From assembly GCF_000025725.1 (NCBI RefSeq), contig NC_013943.1, positions 1,116,001 to 1,180,000 of the forward strand: 64,000 nt of DNA, written 5' to 3'. Below, piece by piece: positions 8,256-18,942 of this stretch (position 1 is its first letter; the number at the start of each line of letters is the position of its first letter). Made by a program: the position numbers and the translations under genes. A model generated the notes under the pieces. The model had not been told where the DNA came from and did no database searches. It saw only the letters and a program-made list of their open reading frames with translations. Source of the stretch: Denitrovibrio acetiphilus DSM 12809. Lineage in GTDB: Bacteria; Chrysiogenota; Deferribacteres; Deferribacterales; Geovibrionaceae.

Positions 8256-9698
8256 ATGGATATTATAGAAATATCGCAAATGGCTGATAAAGCAATTTTA
8301 GAGCGTAATGGTTTCATTATGGAACATCTTGTAGAAGGAATTTGTAATGTACTGCCAACGCTAGAAAATGACATAAAAAGTAAAGCATATTATACACTTG
8401 CTAACCTATATTCTGAAATTGGGCATTTGAATAGTGAGAATATATATGGTTGGATGAATGATAAGTATCCTAAATACCTAGTGCTGAGCATGAATGCTTA
8501 CCGAGAGTGTCTTTCGCAAAATGATAATCAATTAACAGAACCTGTGGTGAATTATGCAAATACGCTGAATCAGTTTTGTCGTACTGTAGAAGCAGCTAAT
8601 TATTGGAAGTGTGACTTTTCATTAGTTGGTGATTCAGCACCTGTTTCTTTTTTACATATGGGTAATGCTATCGGGTGGTTATCCCAATTTTTAGAAGATA
8701 ATGGCCATGAATTAGAATTTCAGCTTAAATCGTATAAACTATTAAAAGATTTACAGAAAAATGTTGATAAAGTTGAACATGTCGGTATTATTCTCACTAT
8801 AAAAGAAGATGAGAGGCTAAACAGACACTTGTCATATGGTGACAAACATTTTGTAGATATAAACTCATCAATAGATACTTTTTCCAAACCTTCTTATTCT
8901 GAAAAGGAAGAAGAATACAGGAAATGGGTTTTAAGTCAAAACCTTTTTGCTAACCCAATGAATATTATTACAAAAGAGTGGGTTGCTGCTACTGATATTC
9001 TTCAATTTCCAAGTCATACTGTTAAAGTAGCTGAAGGTCCATATTATATGGCTGCATTTTCATCAATCAAAAGAGAGTATTGCTTTGCTCGACATTTACT
9101 TTATGAAGGAATACACGGATTACATCCTAAATATGAAAATAAGGATCTATATTTAGTCGATACTCTTGATTATGTTTCTTACGATGGGGGTATAGAAAAA
9201 ATTAAAGCTGCTTTTCGTATTGCCTTTAGTCTATTTGATAGTCTTTATAAGCTTCTATACGAGTATTTTGTTGAGAAGAAGAATATTTCTGAAAAAGTAT
9301 ATTTTTACCCAAGTCATTTTAGGAAACATTTTTCTTCATTTGAGAGAAACCCATTTATTAATGCTTTATTCTGGCTTTCATGTGATTTGACTGATAATGA
9401 CGAAATGAAAGATTGGAAAGCACCAAACCCGAATGGGAAAGACTTTAGAAAGATTAGAAATGCTCTAGAGCACAATTGGCTGAGGGTGGCTGATTCAGGA
9501 TCGTTTTATTCTGGTGAAATTGATTATGCGTATACAATAACTATGCAGAATTTAACTGAAAAAACATTAGAACTTATTACATTAGCAAGGGCTGCACTGT
9601 TTTATACGGCATTTGCTGTTCGGTGTAATGAAATGCATAAGAAAAAAGACCTAGATAAAAGTGTTAGTAACCCTGTGAATATTTGGAGGACAATTTAG
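8256..9698 (+). CDS. LA2681-type HEPN domain protein (putative RNase effector)
   Basis: 480 aa. The C-terminal two thirds resemble the LA2681-like HEPN family: EYRKWVLSQNLFANPMN at about residue 226, FSSIKREYCFARHLLYEG at about 270, and the HEPN R-x4-H motif RNALEHN at residues 401-407. HEPN proteins with this motif are usually metal-independent RNases used in toxin or abortive-infection roles. The N-terminal part looks helical and TPR-like (YYTLANLYSEIG, VVNYANTLNQF). It is the second gene of a tight run: 16 bp after the helicase and 43 bp before the STAND gene. Family assignment is by eye. Confidence 0.78.
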   Translation: MDIIEISQMADKAILERNGFIMEHLVEGICNVLPTLENDIKSKAYYTLANLYSEIGHLNSENIYGWMNDKYPKYLVLSMNAYRECLSQNDNQLTEPVVNYANTLNQFCRTVEAANYWKCDFSLVGDSAPVSFLHMGNAIGWLSQFLEDNGHELEFQLKSYKLLKDLQKNVDKVEHVGIILTIKEDERLNRHLSYGDKHFVDINSSIDTFSKPSYSEKEEEYRKWVLSQNLFANPMNIITKEWVAATDILQFPSHTVKVAEGPYYMAAFSSIKREYCFARHLLYEGIHGLHPKYENKDLYLVDTLDYVSYDGGIEKIKAAFRIAFSLFDSLYKLLYEYFVEKKNISEKVYFYPSHFRKHFSSFERNPFINALFWLSCDLTDNDEMKDWKAPNPNGKDFRKIRNALEHNWLRVADSGSFYSGEIDYAYTITMQNLTEKTLELITLARAALFYTAFAVRCNEMHKKKDLDKSVSNPVNIWRTI

Positions 9699-9741
9699 TT
9701 TAATACTAAATATTTATACTCAATAGATTGTGAGGATTATA

Positions 9742-11717
9742 ATGTCAGGTGGTAGGCATGCATTAAAAGGATTTGAATATCAGGCAACAGTAAATTTATA
9801 TTTGGTCTTAAAACATTTTTTTGACTCTTCACAAGGGGTATCTATTCGTCCAGAAGGAGAGGATGATCTTGTTGTTTTTTCATCTAGCGGTGTTGACAGC
9901 GATTACTATCAAGTAAAAAAACCAAAAGAATTTGATAATGGTGAACTTAAAAATGAACCATGGACACTAAATGACGTAATCCAAGTATTATTAATTGGAA
10001 GCTACGACAGATTAAAGGCCAATAATTCACGTCAGTTTTGGGTTCTAGGTGATGATGTAAGTGCAGAAGTAAATGAATTGGTTGCGTCAAAAAGCAATAA
10101 CTTATTGTATTTGAGAGCATTACATACCTTAGCTCGTGACGATTCAGGAGTTATTCCAAAAGATTATAAAAAATGTTCAAATTTATTGAGGTGGTTCCCA
10201 AATAAATGTACAGGTATTGCGGAACTTATTCAAACATTTAGGTGTAAGGCGGTTGGTTTAGGTATCCCACATGCAGCAATTAATGAATATGCGGAATCAC
10301 TTACTGAAATCCATAAACATCTTCCAAGTGTATTAACAAGAATATCAATAAAAGCAAAATTTGGACTTGTTGAAGATATAAGGGCTAAAACAAGTAAAAT
10401 GTTAATAGATTTCTATGGCCTTGATTGGGAGATTGTAAAAGATACTCTGATTCCTGGATTAAGAAATTACCTTTATGGTATTTCTACTAGTTTAAATAAA
10501 GTGATCACCAAAGCTGATTTTGAGGCTGAGGTAAGAACTGTATGGCCCAAAATGACTTTAGTTTGTGAACCACCAATAATAAAAAATATGCTAAAACGAG
10601 ACTCAATAGTTAAAGAAATATTAAAGCGTTCCAAGCAAGGACCCTTAGAAATAATAGGTGGCTCTGGCTCCGGTAAGACAACTATTGCAAAAGCACTTTT
10701 TGAAGAGATTAAATATATTAGTCCATCTACAAGGCCGCTCTATTTGGAAGTTAGGCATGATACTAAGTTTAAAGATGTATTAATTGGGATTGCTTTCCAC
10801 CTTCGTGCTTTTGGTAATGGTCAATTATTTCCTTTAGTTGTTAATTATAAAGTTTCGGATGAACGTGCGATTATTGAATTTGCTGAGAACTGCTCACTTG
10901 TCGATACGTTTATTATTATTGATTTAGTCGAAGGAGGGTGCAGCGATCATTTTGCACGAGATATTGAGAGGTTTCTTGAGAATTTATCAAACGATCTTTT
11001 TAAATTAATTATAATGGGACAGGATAGTTCTTTTCGTATGCTGTCTGGCTTCCAGAAGAAAACATTGAAGTTGCCAGACCTGTTGTTATTGCCAGGACTT
11101 AGTTTTGAAGAATTTATTAAGTTAATGCAACTTGTAAATCCAGGTTTAGTAGACCGTAATAATCTTTTCAAAATATATAATCGACTTACAGCATCTCGCT
11201 CCTCCGGTCTTTATGTGCAAGACGCATGTTCTATTGCAGAGGTTTCAACATTCGATGATATGGAGCAGTTATCGGCAATGCCTCCTTCGGAGTTTTTAAA
11301 AGAAGCTGCCTATAAGAAATATTCACTTCTATCTGACGATTTAAAACCTGCAGCTGATCAGTTGTTATGCTTTTTGTTGCCTTTTTCTATTGATGAAGCG
11401 GTTAAACTCTTTCCTGATAAAAGGATAAAAGAAGCAATTAAAGAGTTAAATAAGCTTGGTCTGCTCACGCCTCTTACTAATAATAGATATGAGTTTCATG
11501 AAACTACACGTAAAGGTTTGGAAGAATTTATTCCGATAATTCAACGACATAAAATTAATGAGATATTGGCTGATTATTATAACGATAAAGACGACATATC
11601 AGCTGCTGTTTATCACTTTGAAAGAGCAGGTGAAATTAACAAAGCTCATGATTTATGTCGTCAGTCATTTTTAACGGGGAATTTTAGAGGAGGACTTTCT
11701 CCTTATCTACTAAAAAA
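9742..11717 (+). pseudogene. Giant STAND NTPase with N-terminal Cap4/DUF4297-like nuclease domain, segment 1 of 3 (interrupted by IS elements)
   Basis: First part of a gene that, after removal of two insertions with their target duplications, reads as one frame of 1687 codons (9742-11717 + 15886-18758 + 21300-21511; 1976+2873+212 nt = 5061 nt). The N-terminal ~110 residues resemble the Cap4/DUF4297 PD-(D/E)xK nuclease: FEYQ, then PEGEDDLVVF and YYQVKK. A STAND-type P-loop NTPase follows: Walker A GGSGSGKT (residues 306-313), Walker B FIIIDLVEG and MGQDSS. The C-terminal ~1100 residues are helical, HEAT/TPR-like. This architecture is that of Avs2-like antiviral STAND proteins, which sense phage proteins and then cleave DNA. 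ATG 9742 is preferred over GTG 9730 because GAGG sits 6 bp before it. As found, translation stops within the IS4 end at 11736. Confidence 0.82.
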
Positions 11718-11841
11718 CTCAAGTTTCGCATCTTGATATAGTGCGATAACTTGTTGTTATAGCTAGGATAACAATAGAAAAAGTCTCACATAGATGGTAT
11801 ATTGATTTTCCAATAACAATTACATCAAGGAGACTTTTTCT

Positions 11842-12531
11842 ATGCTTGAGAATAAATCATGGCAGTCTGAAATACAAGCGGCATTGTGGAAAGAATTTGA
11901 GATATTCCGAGTAATGAAGGCTTTGCAACTGCGTACAATTGCCTATAGGTGCGGTATTTCAAAGAATCAGGGCGTCGAGCCGTTTTCGATTCTTGTGGCT
12001 TTAGTTTTTCTGACTTTTCTCGGTAAGAGCGTTCACCATTTTGTTTCCCATTGCCGGAACAGTCTATTTGATTTAGGCGGTAAAGATGTTTTTTATCGTT
12101 TAAGTACACGTACAAGTATCAATTGGCGGCGTTTTATGATGGATATATCGCTTAATGTGATCAGATATTTCAAATCATTCAGCAGCTGGCAGCAGCGTGT
12201 TCTTGTAATTGATGACACAGTAATTCAGAAAGCCGGCAAAAAGATAGAAGAAGTATCATGGGTGTTTGACCATAGCAAAGGTAAAAGCGTGAAAGGCTTC
12301 AGTGCTGTTGTGCTTGGCTGGAGTGATCGTGCGTCATTTGTCCCTGTAGATTTTGCTTTGCAGCGAAGCAGCAGAAAAGTATTCAAACAATCGACAGAAA
12401 TTGAAATGGATAAGCGGATGCTGGCGTGGCATCGTCGACAGGAAGCAGTAAAAGACAAACCAACACTGGTAAAGGAAATGCTTAAACGGGCGAAACAGAA
12501 GGGTCTGGATGCTGGGGCTGTTCTGTTTGAC
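11842..12531 (+). pseudogene. IS4-type DDE transposase, N-terminal half
   Basis: 230 codons of a 466-aa transposase. It contains the first catalytic Asp in VIDDTVIQKAG and runs to LFD, where the IS21 insertion follows immediately after the presumed second catalytic Asp codon (12529-12531). The ATG at 11842 has AAGGAG upstream. The frame resumes at 15167. Broken, thus this IS4 copy cannot move on its own. Confidence 0.85.
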
Positions 12532-12650
12532 TGCCTGTATCGGCTTATTCGGACAGTGGGATCGGAAACATTCGGACAGCGTATCGGTCGTCGGACACTT
12601 TTGCCGCAAGGTAACCTTTTTCTGATTATAAGAACCAGTTCATCTATAAA

Positions 12651-13385
12651 TCAAGCGTTATCCGCCTGAATTTTCCTTATACTTTCACCTTTAAGTTTGA
12701 TCTTGTGACTGCTATGCAGCAGTCTGTCCAGAATGGCGTCAGCCACAGTGTCGTTGTTGAGATAGTCATACCAGCGATCTACAGGCAGTTGCGAGGTGAC
12801 GATAACACTGCTGATACCCGCACGATCCTCAATCACCTCAAGAAGGTCGTTGGCATCATCGGTGGTGAGCGGATTAATTCCGAAGTCATCAAGGATGAGC
12901 AGATTATATTTGGCTATTTTATTAAGCCCCTTAACATAAGTACCGTCCAGTCTTGCCAGCTTCATCTCATCCATAAGCCTGGGAAGTCGGTAGTATCTAG
13001 CGGTGAGTCCGTCCCTTACAACCATATTGGCGAGAGCCTGAGCAATAAAGCTCTTCCCTGTTCCTGTGGGGCCTGTGATAAGTATATTCTGCTTTTTATT
13101 CAGATACTCACCTGAGATGAGCGAAAGCATAGCTGACTTATCAAGCCCCCTTGGTATCGTGTAGTCGATATCCTCGACCCTTGCGTTGAGGTCTTTGAAC
13201 TTCGCCTGCGCCATGTTCCTCTTTATCTTGCGTGACAGCCTCTCTGCTGATTCCGCCTGCAGAAGCTGAAGCAGACGATCCTCAAACGGCAGATCTCTGT
13301 ACTGTGGATTCTCCATCTGTCTGGAAAGAGCTGCCTCCAGTCCGGCGAGCTTCAGCTCTGCAATAAGGTTTTCTAACTTTGACAT
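12651..13385 (-). CDS. istB: IS21-family ATPase IstB (copy 1)
   Basis: 244-aa helper ATPase of IS21 transposition, related to DnaA/DnaC. Walker A is GPTGTGKS, Walker B LLILDDFG, sensor VIVTSQLP. It acts with IstA on target DNA. Start ATG at 13385 behind GAGGAGG; it overlaps the end of istA by 13 bp. Length is typical for IstB. Confidence 0.93.
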   Translation of the reverse strand: MSKLENLIAELKLAGLEAALSRQMENPQYRDLPFEDRLLQLLQAESAERLSRKIKRNMAQAKFKDLNARVEDIDYTIPRGLDKSAMLSLISGEYLNKKQNILITGPTGTGKSFIAQALANMVVRDGLTARYYRLPRLMDEMKLARLDGTYVKGLNKIAKYNLLILDDFGINPLTTDDANDLLEVIEDRAGISSVIVTSQLPVDRWYDYLNNDTVADAILDRLLHSSHKIKLKGESIRKIQADNA

Positions 13386-14917
13386 TTGTCCTCCTCTTTA
13401 TAATAGTCTCTCCCCCGCACATTATTATGATTGCTGAGCGGAGCAGTGTTCTTCTCATCCTTCTCAAGATATATTTTACTGCTAAGTATGGATTCAAGGC
13501 TCTTTACTGAATAAGCTCTTATCTCTACAGCCTTCTTACATGCCATGTTGAAGTCACTTTTATCATGGCTTTTTGCTCTGCTGAGGATAGCTATACATGT
13601 CCTGTAAGCGTTTGCCGGATGACTTCTGGAATCAAGGATATTCTTCATGAGCCTTGCAGTATCGAAGCCTATAGAGCCTGCCCAGTTGAGTATACGTGTA
13701 GGGTTCCATTTCTCCTGCCACATGACATGATTCGGCGGCATGTGCTCTGTGAGAGTGGAACCTCTCTTTGACTTAGGGTGGATGGCTACAGGGTATCCTT
13801 TGTGATGTATTTCAACAGTGGTAGCGGAGTGCCATACGTCCACCTTGTTCTTTATGAGCTTGTAAGGGACAGAGTATCTGCTGCCGGAAACATCCACATG
13901 ATAGTCGACTCCTACATGTCTTATCAGATACTCACGATACTGATATCTCTCCTTTGGCAGGGGCAGCATCTCAGGACGGTCTATCTCATTCAGAAGCTCA
14001 AGACGGCTCTTGCCGATACCTCTTATGACTTTATTGTTATAGGCCTCAGTAAGCGGAGCTATGGCAGAGTTCAGTTCCTGCACGGTGTTAAACAATCTGT
14101 TTCTGAGCTTTGCAAGTACCCATCTCTGTATCCCCTGAACTGCCTGTTCTACCTTTGCTTTGTCCTGAGGTTTCGCAGGTCTGGCAGGGATGACTGCACA
14201 ACCGTAATACTTAGCCATGTCTGAGTAGCTGCTGTTGACCGTAAGAACATCTCTGGTGTGTTTAGTTACTGCTGATTTCAGATTATCCGGCACTACGGTC
14301 TTTGAAACTGCACCGTAATATTCAAATGCGAGACTATGAGACAGGATGAATGATTCTTTCTTCTGGCTTTCTGTTGCATGTACGAACACAGCTCCCGATG
14401 CTCCAAGAGCTGATACAAAGATCTGTGCCTCACTCACTTCTCCTGTATAGCGGTCTACTATATCCATTGTCAGGCCGGAATAGTCTACGAACATTATTTC
14501 ACCGGCGTTGTATATCTGGCGCATGGTCGGACTTAGACGGGATATGTGTTTCTTGCAGTACTCTTTGAACTGAGTGTAGTTATAGCCGTCGGGATGGACT
14601 GATTTATACTCCTGCCATAACAGAAGCCATGTGACACCCTTGCGTCGTTTCTCTCTGGCGATATAATCCAGATCCGGCATAGGGAAGGTTCGGTTCAAAG
14701 GCATTGACCTTTCTGGAAAGAGACGGCTGTACAGCTCATCTTCGGATACTGAAGACAATTCCTCAGCCTTAAGGCCTGTTATACGGAAACGGTTCACATA
14801 GTCTGATACCGTTGACTTAGGGATTCCGGTGGATACCGATATCTGACGGATGGAAAGCTGGTTTATGTATCTTAGGCGTATTACCTCTTTGATCTCGCTC
14901 ATTGTTAACCTCGTCAT
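13373..14917 (-). CDS. istA: IS21-family transposase IstA (copy 1)
   Basis: DDE transposase, about 514 aa. It has an N-terminal helix-turn-helix (IRLRYINQLSIRQISVSTGIPKSTV), an integrase-core with MFVDYSGLTMDIVD and VVPDNLKSAV, and a C-terminal IstA domain. The ATG at 14917 follows GGAGG; an in-frame TTG at 14929 is less likely. It resembles copy 3 (22724-24262) far more than copy 2. Confidence 0.92.
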   Translation of the reverse strand: MTRLTMSEIKEVIRLRYINQLSIRQISVSTGIPKSTVSDYVNRFRITGLKAEELSSVSEDELYSRLFPERSMPLNRTFPMPDLDYIAREKRRKGVTWLLLWQEYKSVHPDGYNYTQFKEYCKKHISRLSPTMRQIYNAGEIMFVDYSGLTMDIVDRYTGEVSEAQIFVSALGASGAVFVHATESQKKESFILSHSLAFEYYGAVSKTVVPDNLKSAVTKHTRDVLTVNSSYSDMAKYYGCAVIPARPAKPQDKAKVEQAVQGIQRWVLAKLRNRLFNTVQELNSAIAPLTEAYNNKVIRGIGKSRLELLNEIDRPEMLPLPKERYQYREYLIRHVGVDYHVDVSGSRYSVPYKLIKNKVDVWHSATTVEIHHKGYPVAIHPKSKRGSTLTEHMPPNHVMWQEKWNPTRILNWAGSIGFDTARLMKNILDSRSHPANAYRTCIAILSRAKSHDKSDFNMACKKAVEIRAYSVKSLESILSSKIYLEKDEKNTAPLSNHNNVRGRDYYKEEDKCQS

Positions 14918-14959
14918 ATTTGCCTCCAACTTATTATTGGAGGACAGTTTAAAGGTTAA

Positions 14960-15159
14960 CCTTGCTGGCGGGAAGTGTCCGAGCTCCGCTAAGCTGTCCG
15001 AAGGCCGATACAGTGTCCGGCGAGCGCTACAGTGTCCGGCGAGCGCTACAGTGTCCGAGCACCGATAGACTGTCCGGCGGCCGCTATGGTGTCCGAATGT
15101 TTCCGCTACGGTGTCCGACGGGAAAACGCTACGCTGTCCGAGTCACGCCGCTACGAGCA
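14960..15159. repeat. Array of TnpA-type binding repeats at the IS21 copy 1 end
   Basis: About eight copies of a ~20-bp unit GTGTCCG followed by variable bases and CGCTAC/CGATAC, including two adjacent identical copies near 15014-15053. Counterparts in reverse orientation (TCGGACA) occur in the first ~70 bp of the element. Multiple end repeats are known in IS21 elements. Confidence 0.75.
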
Positions 15160-15166
15160 GTTTGAC

Positions 15167-15877
15167 AGCTGGTACTGTATGCCGAGGCTGGTGTCGTCAA
15201 TTTATAATGAGATAGGCTATGACGTGATTGCCATGCTTAAAACTACACCGACATTGACTGTTGCTGTAAATGGCAAGGTATACTCAACCAAACGCTTATG
15301 GGAATGTGTTGTTCCAGATTTGATTAAGGCAACAGTAACAATTGGCAAAGATCGGGTGTCTGTATCTTCCATCAATGCTTTTTTCGGTTCAACTCTGGTT
15401 AAGCTGGTCTTCTGTCAGCCATCTGAGAAAAGTAAATCAAAGAAGCCTATTATTCTACTGTCTACGGATACATCTTTGACATCGGCAAAAATAATTGAAA
15501 CCTATGGTCAGCGTTGGGCAGTAGAAGTGTTGTTTAAAGATGCCAAGAGCAAGCTTTTCTTTGGGAAAAATCAATCCAGAACCTTTGAGGCTACTATTTG
15601 CTTCCTAACACTATCGCTCGTTAGGTTTATCATCCTGAGCTATATGGAACGGATAAATGGTGATTTCCGTCACAAAGGCAGTCTGTATGAGGGTCTGCGT
15701 TATGAGGTCGAAGAACTGAATATTCTGGCGTTTATGGAAAAATTCATAAACCGATTATTATCAATAATTGATGGAGCAAAGGAAACATTTACAGTTTTTA
15801 TGAATAAATTGGCTGGAATACAGGAAATGGTAAGGCTTTCAATACAGAATCTGATGTTTCAAAGGTGCGAAACTTGA
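15167..15877 (+). pseudogene. IS4-type DDE transposase, C-terminal half
   Basis: Continues the transposase of 11842-12531 in frame with SWYCMPRL. It contains the catalytic Glu in YGQRWAVEVLFKDAKS, the Y-(2)-R-(3)-E signature of the IS4 group. It ends with TGA at 15875-15877, inside the right inverted repeat. Confidence 0.82.
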
Positions 15878-15885
15878 GTAAAAAA

Positions 15886-18758
15886 TAAATTAATTTCAGA
15901 AGATGAAATTGTGGAACTATTAATTAATGAAGATGAAGTCAGTAAACATTATATGTTACCAGAGATGCTTAGGGGTATGGGAAATACAGAAACAGCAAAT
16001 GTGTTATTAAAGTATGCAAAAAATAATACTGTCAAATTTAAAGAGAATTATCAGTGGGCATGGAGAATGGTCGAGGCAATATTAATTTGTGAGCCTACAA
16101 TGGTAGAAGAGCTCATTAGTTTTGGCCTAGATGGTAAGATAAATGATAATGGTAAAGAAGATCGCTTAGAGAGAGTAATTCAGGGGATTTGCATAAAGAG
16201 TCAGCCAGTCATTAAACCAAGTGCAATGTCATTCTTTATGAAACTGCCTAGTAAAGTACAATACAGACTTATTCCTGTTTTTTTTAAAGATAAACGCCGT
16301 GAAGTTTTAACTCCTATTATGCAATTCATATATGAAAAACAAGCCAATATAGACTCAAAGATTTACTTAAACCAACTTGTTAAATTTAATAATTCTGATG
16401 AAATCAATGAGTTTTTAGCGTCTATTCCTATGCCATCTACACATGGGAAAATGTTATTACATAATTCTATTCTGTTTGGCATATTGGAGTCGATAATTTG
16501 GAAAGAACAAAATACAATACGTTCTCAATGCATTAGTGTTTTTGAGCAAAATTGTACTGATGAAAAGATATTGTTAAATGCATTGCGTGTACTTGTATTT
16601 TTACAAGATGATCGTTGCTTAACAATTGCAAAGCAAATTCCATTTAAGAAAGATAGTTTCCTAAGTACCTTTGCTGGCTTTATTCCATTATTCTTTAAAC
16701 ATAAAGTCGATTTTGAAGAATACCGTATGCGTGTGTTAGATGTAGAGCTAGATAATGAGATACGACTGCAAGCATTTTTTGTGTTGAGTGCAGCAGGTAT
16801 CGATATTGGTCAAACTTTAGATGAGTTGGAAAAAATAGATGAAGGTTCGGCAAATATTTGGGACTTCTCTGCTCTCATGTTTTCAATACAGAATCCTTCT
16901 AAAAGAGTAATACCTATCTTTGAAAAATCTTTTGAAGATTCTCCTGAAAATAATCCATTTCTGATATTAATTAATAGGTTTGGAGAACTTGATGGCGATG
17001 ATGTAACAGATTTTTTATTACGAATGTTAAGATCAAGGCTATCTGAAGCTAATATTCTTGCTTGTTTAAGTTTGCAAAACAGAAGGGACAAAAGAGCCCT
17101 GCCAGCTTTGTTAAGTCTGATTAGGGAAAGCAATGATGTGCAAATTGTTCAGACAGCATTAGTTGCTGCGATAGCGAGTGGTCCAGACAATATTAATGAA
17201 TTTATGGACATTTGGGAAAGGTTTCCTGAAAGTTATTTATGGAGATGTGTCCTAATAGGCAGACTTAGGGCTAGCTCTGATGCTGACTGGTTATGTGAGA
17301 TAGCAATTGATAAAAATCAACATTGGCAGCTGAGACGTACTGCAGTTATGGCTGCAAGTAGATTACCATTTGAATTAGCTTTAGAGAAAATATATTTGAC
17401 TATTATGGGGGAGGAATCTTCTTTTAAAATTGATAATCACCCTTCACTTATTATGCATAATATTATTGCCCCATTGGTCTTGAAAGAAGGGGGAGCTTTA
17501 TTGCGATTTTATTTAAGAGGCGAAGATGCATTTGTTGACTTTTGGGGAGATTTGTTTAAAGAGATGTCACAAGGAGCTAGTTATCCCGCCCCTGAAGGTT
17601 CGGAGAAAAGCACAGCGACATGGCTGTTTCATAAGCTTACAGAAGAAGGATTTCCGAAGAATCAAAGTGCTCAAGATTCAATTCTGAATGATTTACATAT
17701 TCCTATTGTACAAGCATCAATTTTAAGAGGATTTAGATTGTGTAACCGAATTGATCTGATAGAGAAATATATTATGGAAGCCAATTCTGAGTGGCTACTT
17801 TTGCGCTCAATATGCGAATGGGCTAAACATAATTATACTGACGCAGATATCGACCGTTTAAAGAAATTAGTTGCAAAAACATCATTTCAGAGTTCTGTTT
17901 GTGTGAAAAATGTTCTTAGTAATATCAGTCGCCCCATAGTTAGCAAGACTTCTCAATCAGATATTTATAAGACATTTCAAACATGTAACCTTGAGCCTCG
18001 TGTTACTTTGCATTTTCAAGACATCATAGATGCCATTGATTCAGGACGATTTAAATATGATGAAAATTACAGTATTGAAAACATGTCTAAAGATAAGTTC
18101 ATTTATTTGGTAAATGAACTGAACCCATCCAACGACTATAAAATATCACATGATATAAATGAACCTGCTATCGGCTTTGGTGAAAGTGGACCTTTAATTA
18201 AAGAGATGAAACCTATAAGTATCAGTGCTAATAATGAAAACAAAGTACGTAAGTATTTACGCACGCTTATTGCTACTTTCAATAAATATGAAGTTGATAT
18301 CCCTTGGCATAAAAGTTTGCTTTCTGGTGGGGCAGGGCATCATGATCATATAGCATATGAATATGGTCTTGGCTTTTTACGTTTACTTGGTAAGCAAGGA
18401 AATATGGATATGTTCTATTCTGAATTGGAAAAGTATCATTATGATATTTTGCCTCGCATGGATAAATATCTCAGTGATCCTTTAGTAAAATGCCTTATCG
18501 ATGATCGAATTGTTCCATACTTGCGAAGATATGTTAATGCAGGTACAGACAAAATGCTTCTTTCTGTATGTTCATTAGCCTCATATCTTGATAGTCCAGC
18601 TGTTGATCAAGTCTTAAGTGATCTTTTTTACAGGTGGTATAATAAATTTGATAGAGCAAGTAAAGATACCCAACATAATAATAATCGTGAGCTTTGGCAA
18701 TCGTTTAATATTTTAAAAAAACACCCTAGGTTTAAAGTAATTTGTGATTATGATGTGA
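15886..18758 (+). pseudogene. STAND NTPase gene, segment 2 of 3 (helical-repeat sensor region)
   Basis: Middle part of the interrupted STAND gene. It supplies ~957 codons with no recognisable catalytic motif but with a strongly helical pattern and repeated leucine/alanine-rich helices resembling HEAT/ARM repeats, for example LLPALLSLIRESNDVQIVQTALVAAIASG near 17100. In Avs proteins the C-terminal repeat region is the sensor that binds phage proteins; the same role here is inferred. A GTG at 15911 could allow separate expression of this piece, but no ribosome binding site supports this. It is cut at 18758 by IS21 copy 2. Confidence 0.75.
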
Positions 18759-18942
18759 TTTTGCAGTTCAATTGACCCCCCTGGCGGCAAATATTTGCAG
18801 CTGAATTGACCCCCCATATTTGCAATTCAATTGACCCCTCTGTGGTGTCAGCTTTTGTAAAAAGTTTTGTAAAAATCTCTCCTTTGTATAATGCCTCCAT
18901 AGAAAATAACTATGGAGAAATTGAATGCGAAAGGAGTACCAC

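Larger units (their letters stand above)
12532..15159 (-). mobile_element. IS21-family element copy 1, nested in the IS4 transposase gene
   Basis: A 2628-bp element with TG...CA ends, flanked by a 7-bp duplication GTTTGAC (12525-12531 and 15160-15166). It carries istA and istB on the minus strand, both apparently intact. The ends hold multiple copies of a CGGACA/TGTCCG-centred motif, as is usual for IstA binding in this family. Removal joins LFD to SWYCMP in the IS4 transposase without a frameshift. Confidence 0.9.
11718..15878 (+). mobile_element. IS4-family-like insertion sequence, itself interrupted by an IS21 element
   Basis: Imperfect terminal inverted repeats: CTCAAGTTTCGCATCTTGA at the left end and its near-complement ending GCGAAACTTGAG at the right. 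The 7-bp target duplication TAAAAAA lies at 11711-11717 and 15879-15885. Without the nested IS21 and its duplication the element is 1526 bp and encodes one DDE transposase of 466 aa. Excision restores the STAND reading frame exactly (…LLK-N-KLISEDEIVELL…). Confidence 0.85.

Noticed and set aside
14960-15159. Regularly spaced ~20-bp repeats resembling a short CRISPR-like array
   Set aside because: They are the end repeats of IS21 copy 1, too short and unspaced, with matching reverse copies at the other end and no cas genes.
15032-15166. Upstream extension of the frame that contains the IS4 C-terminal half
   Set aside because: It lies in IS21 terminal repeats; the true frame begins in the other IS4 half at 11842.
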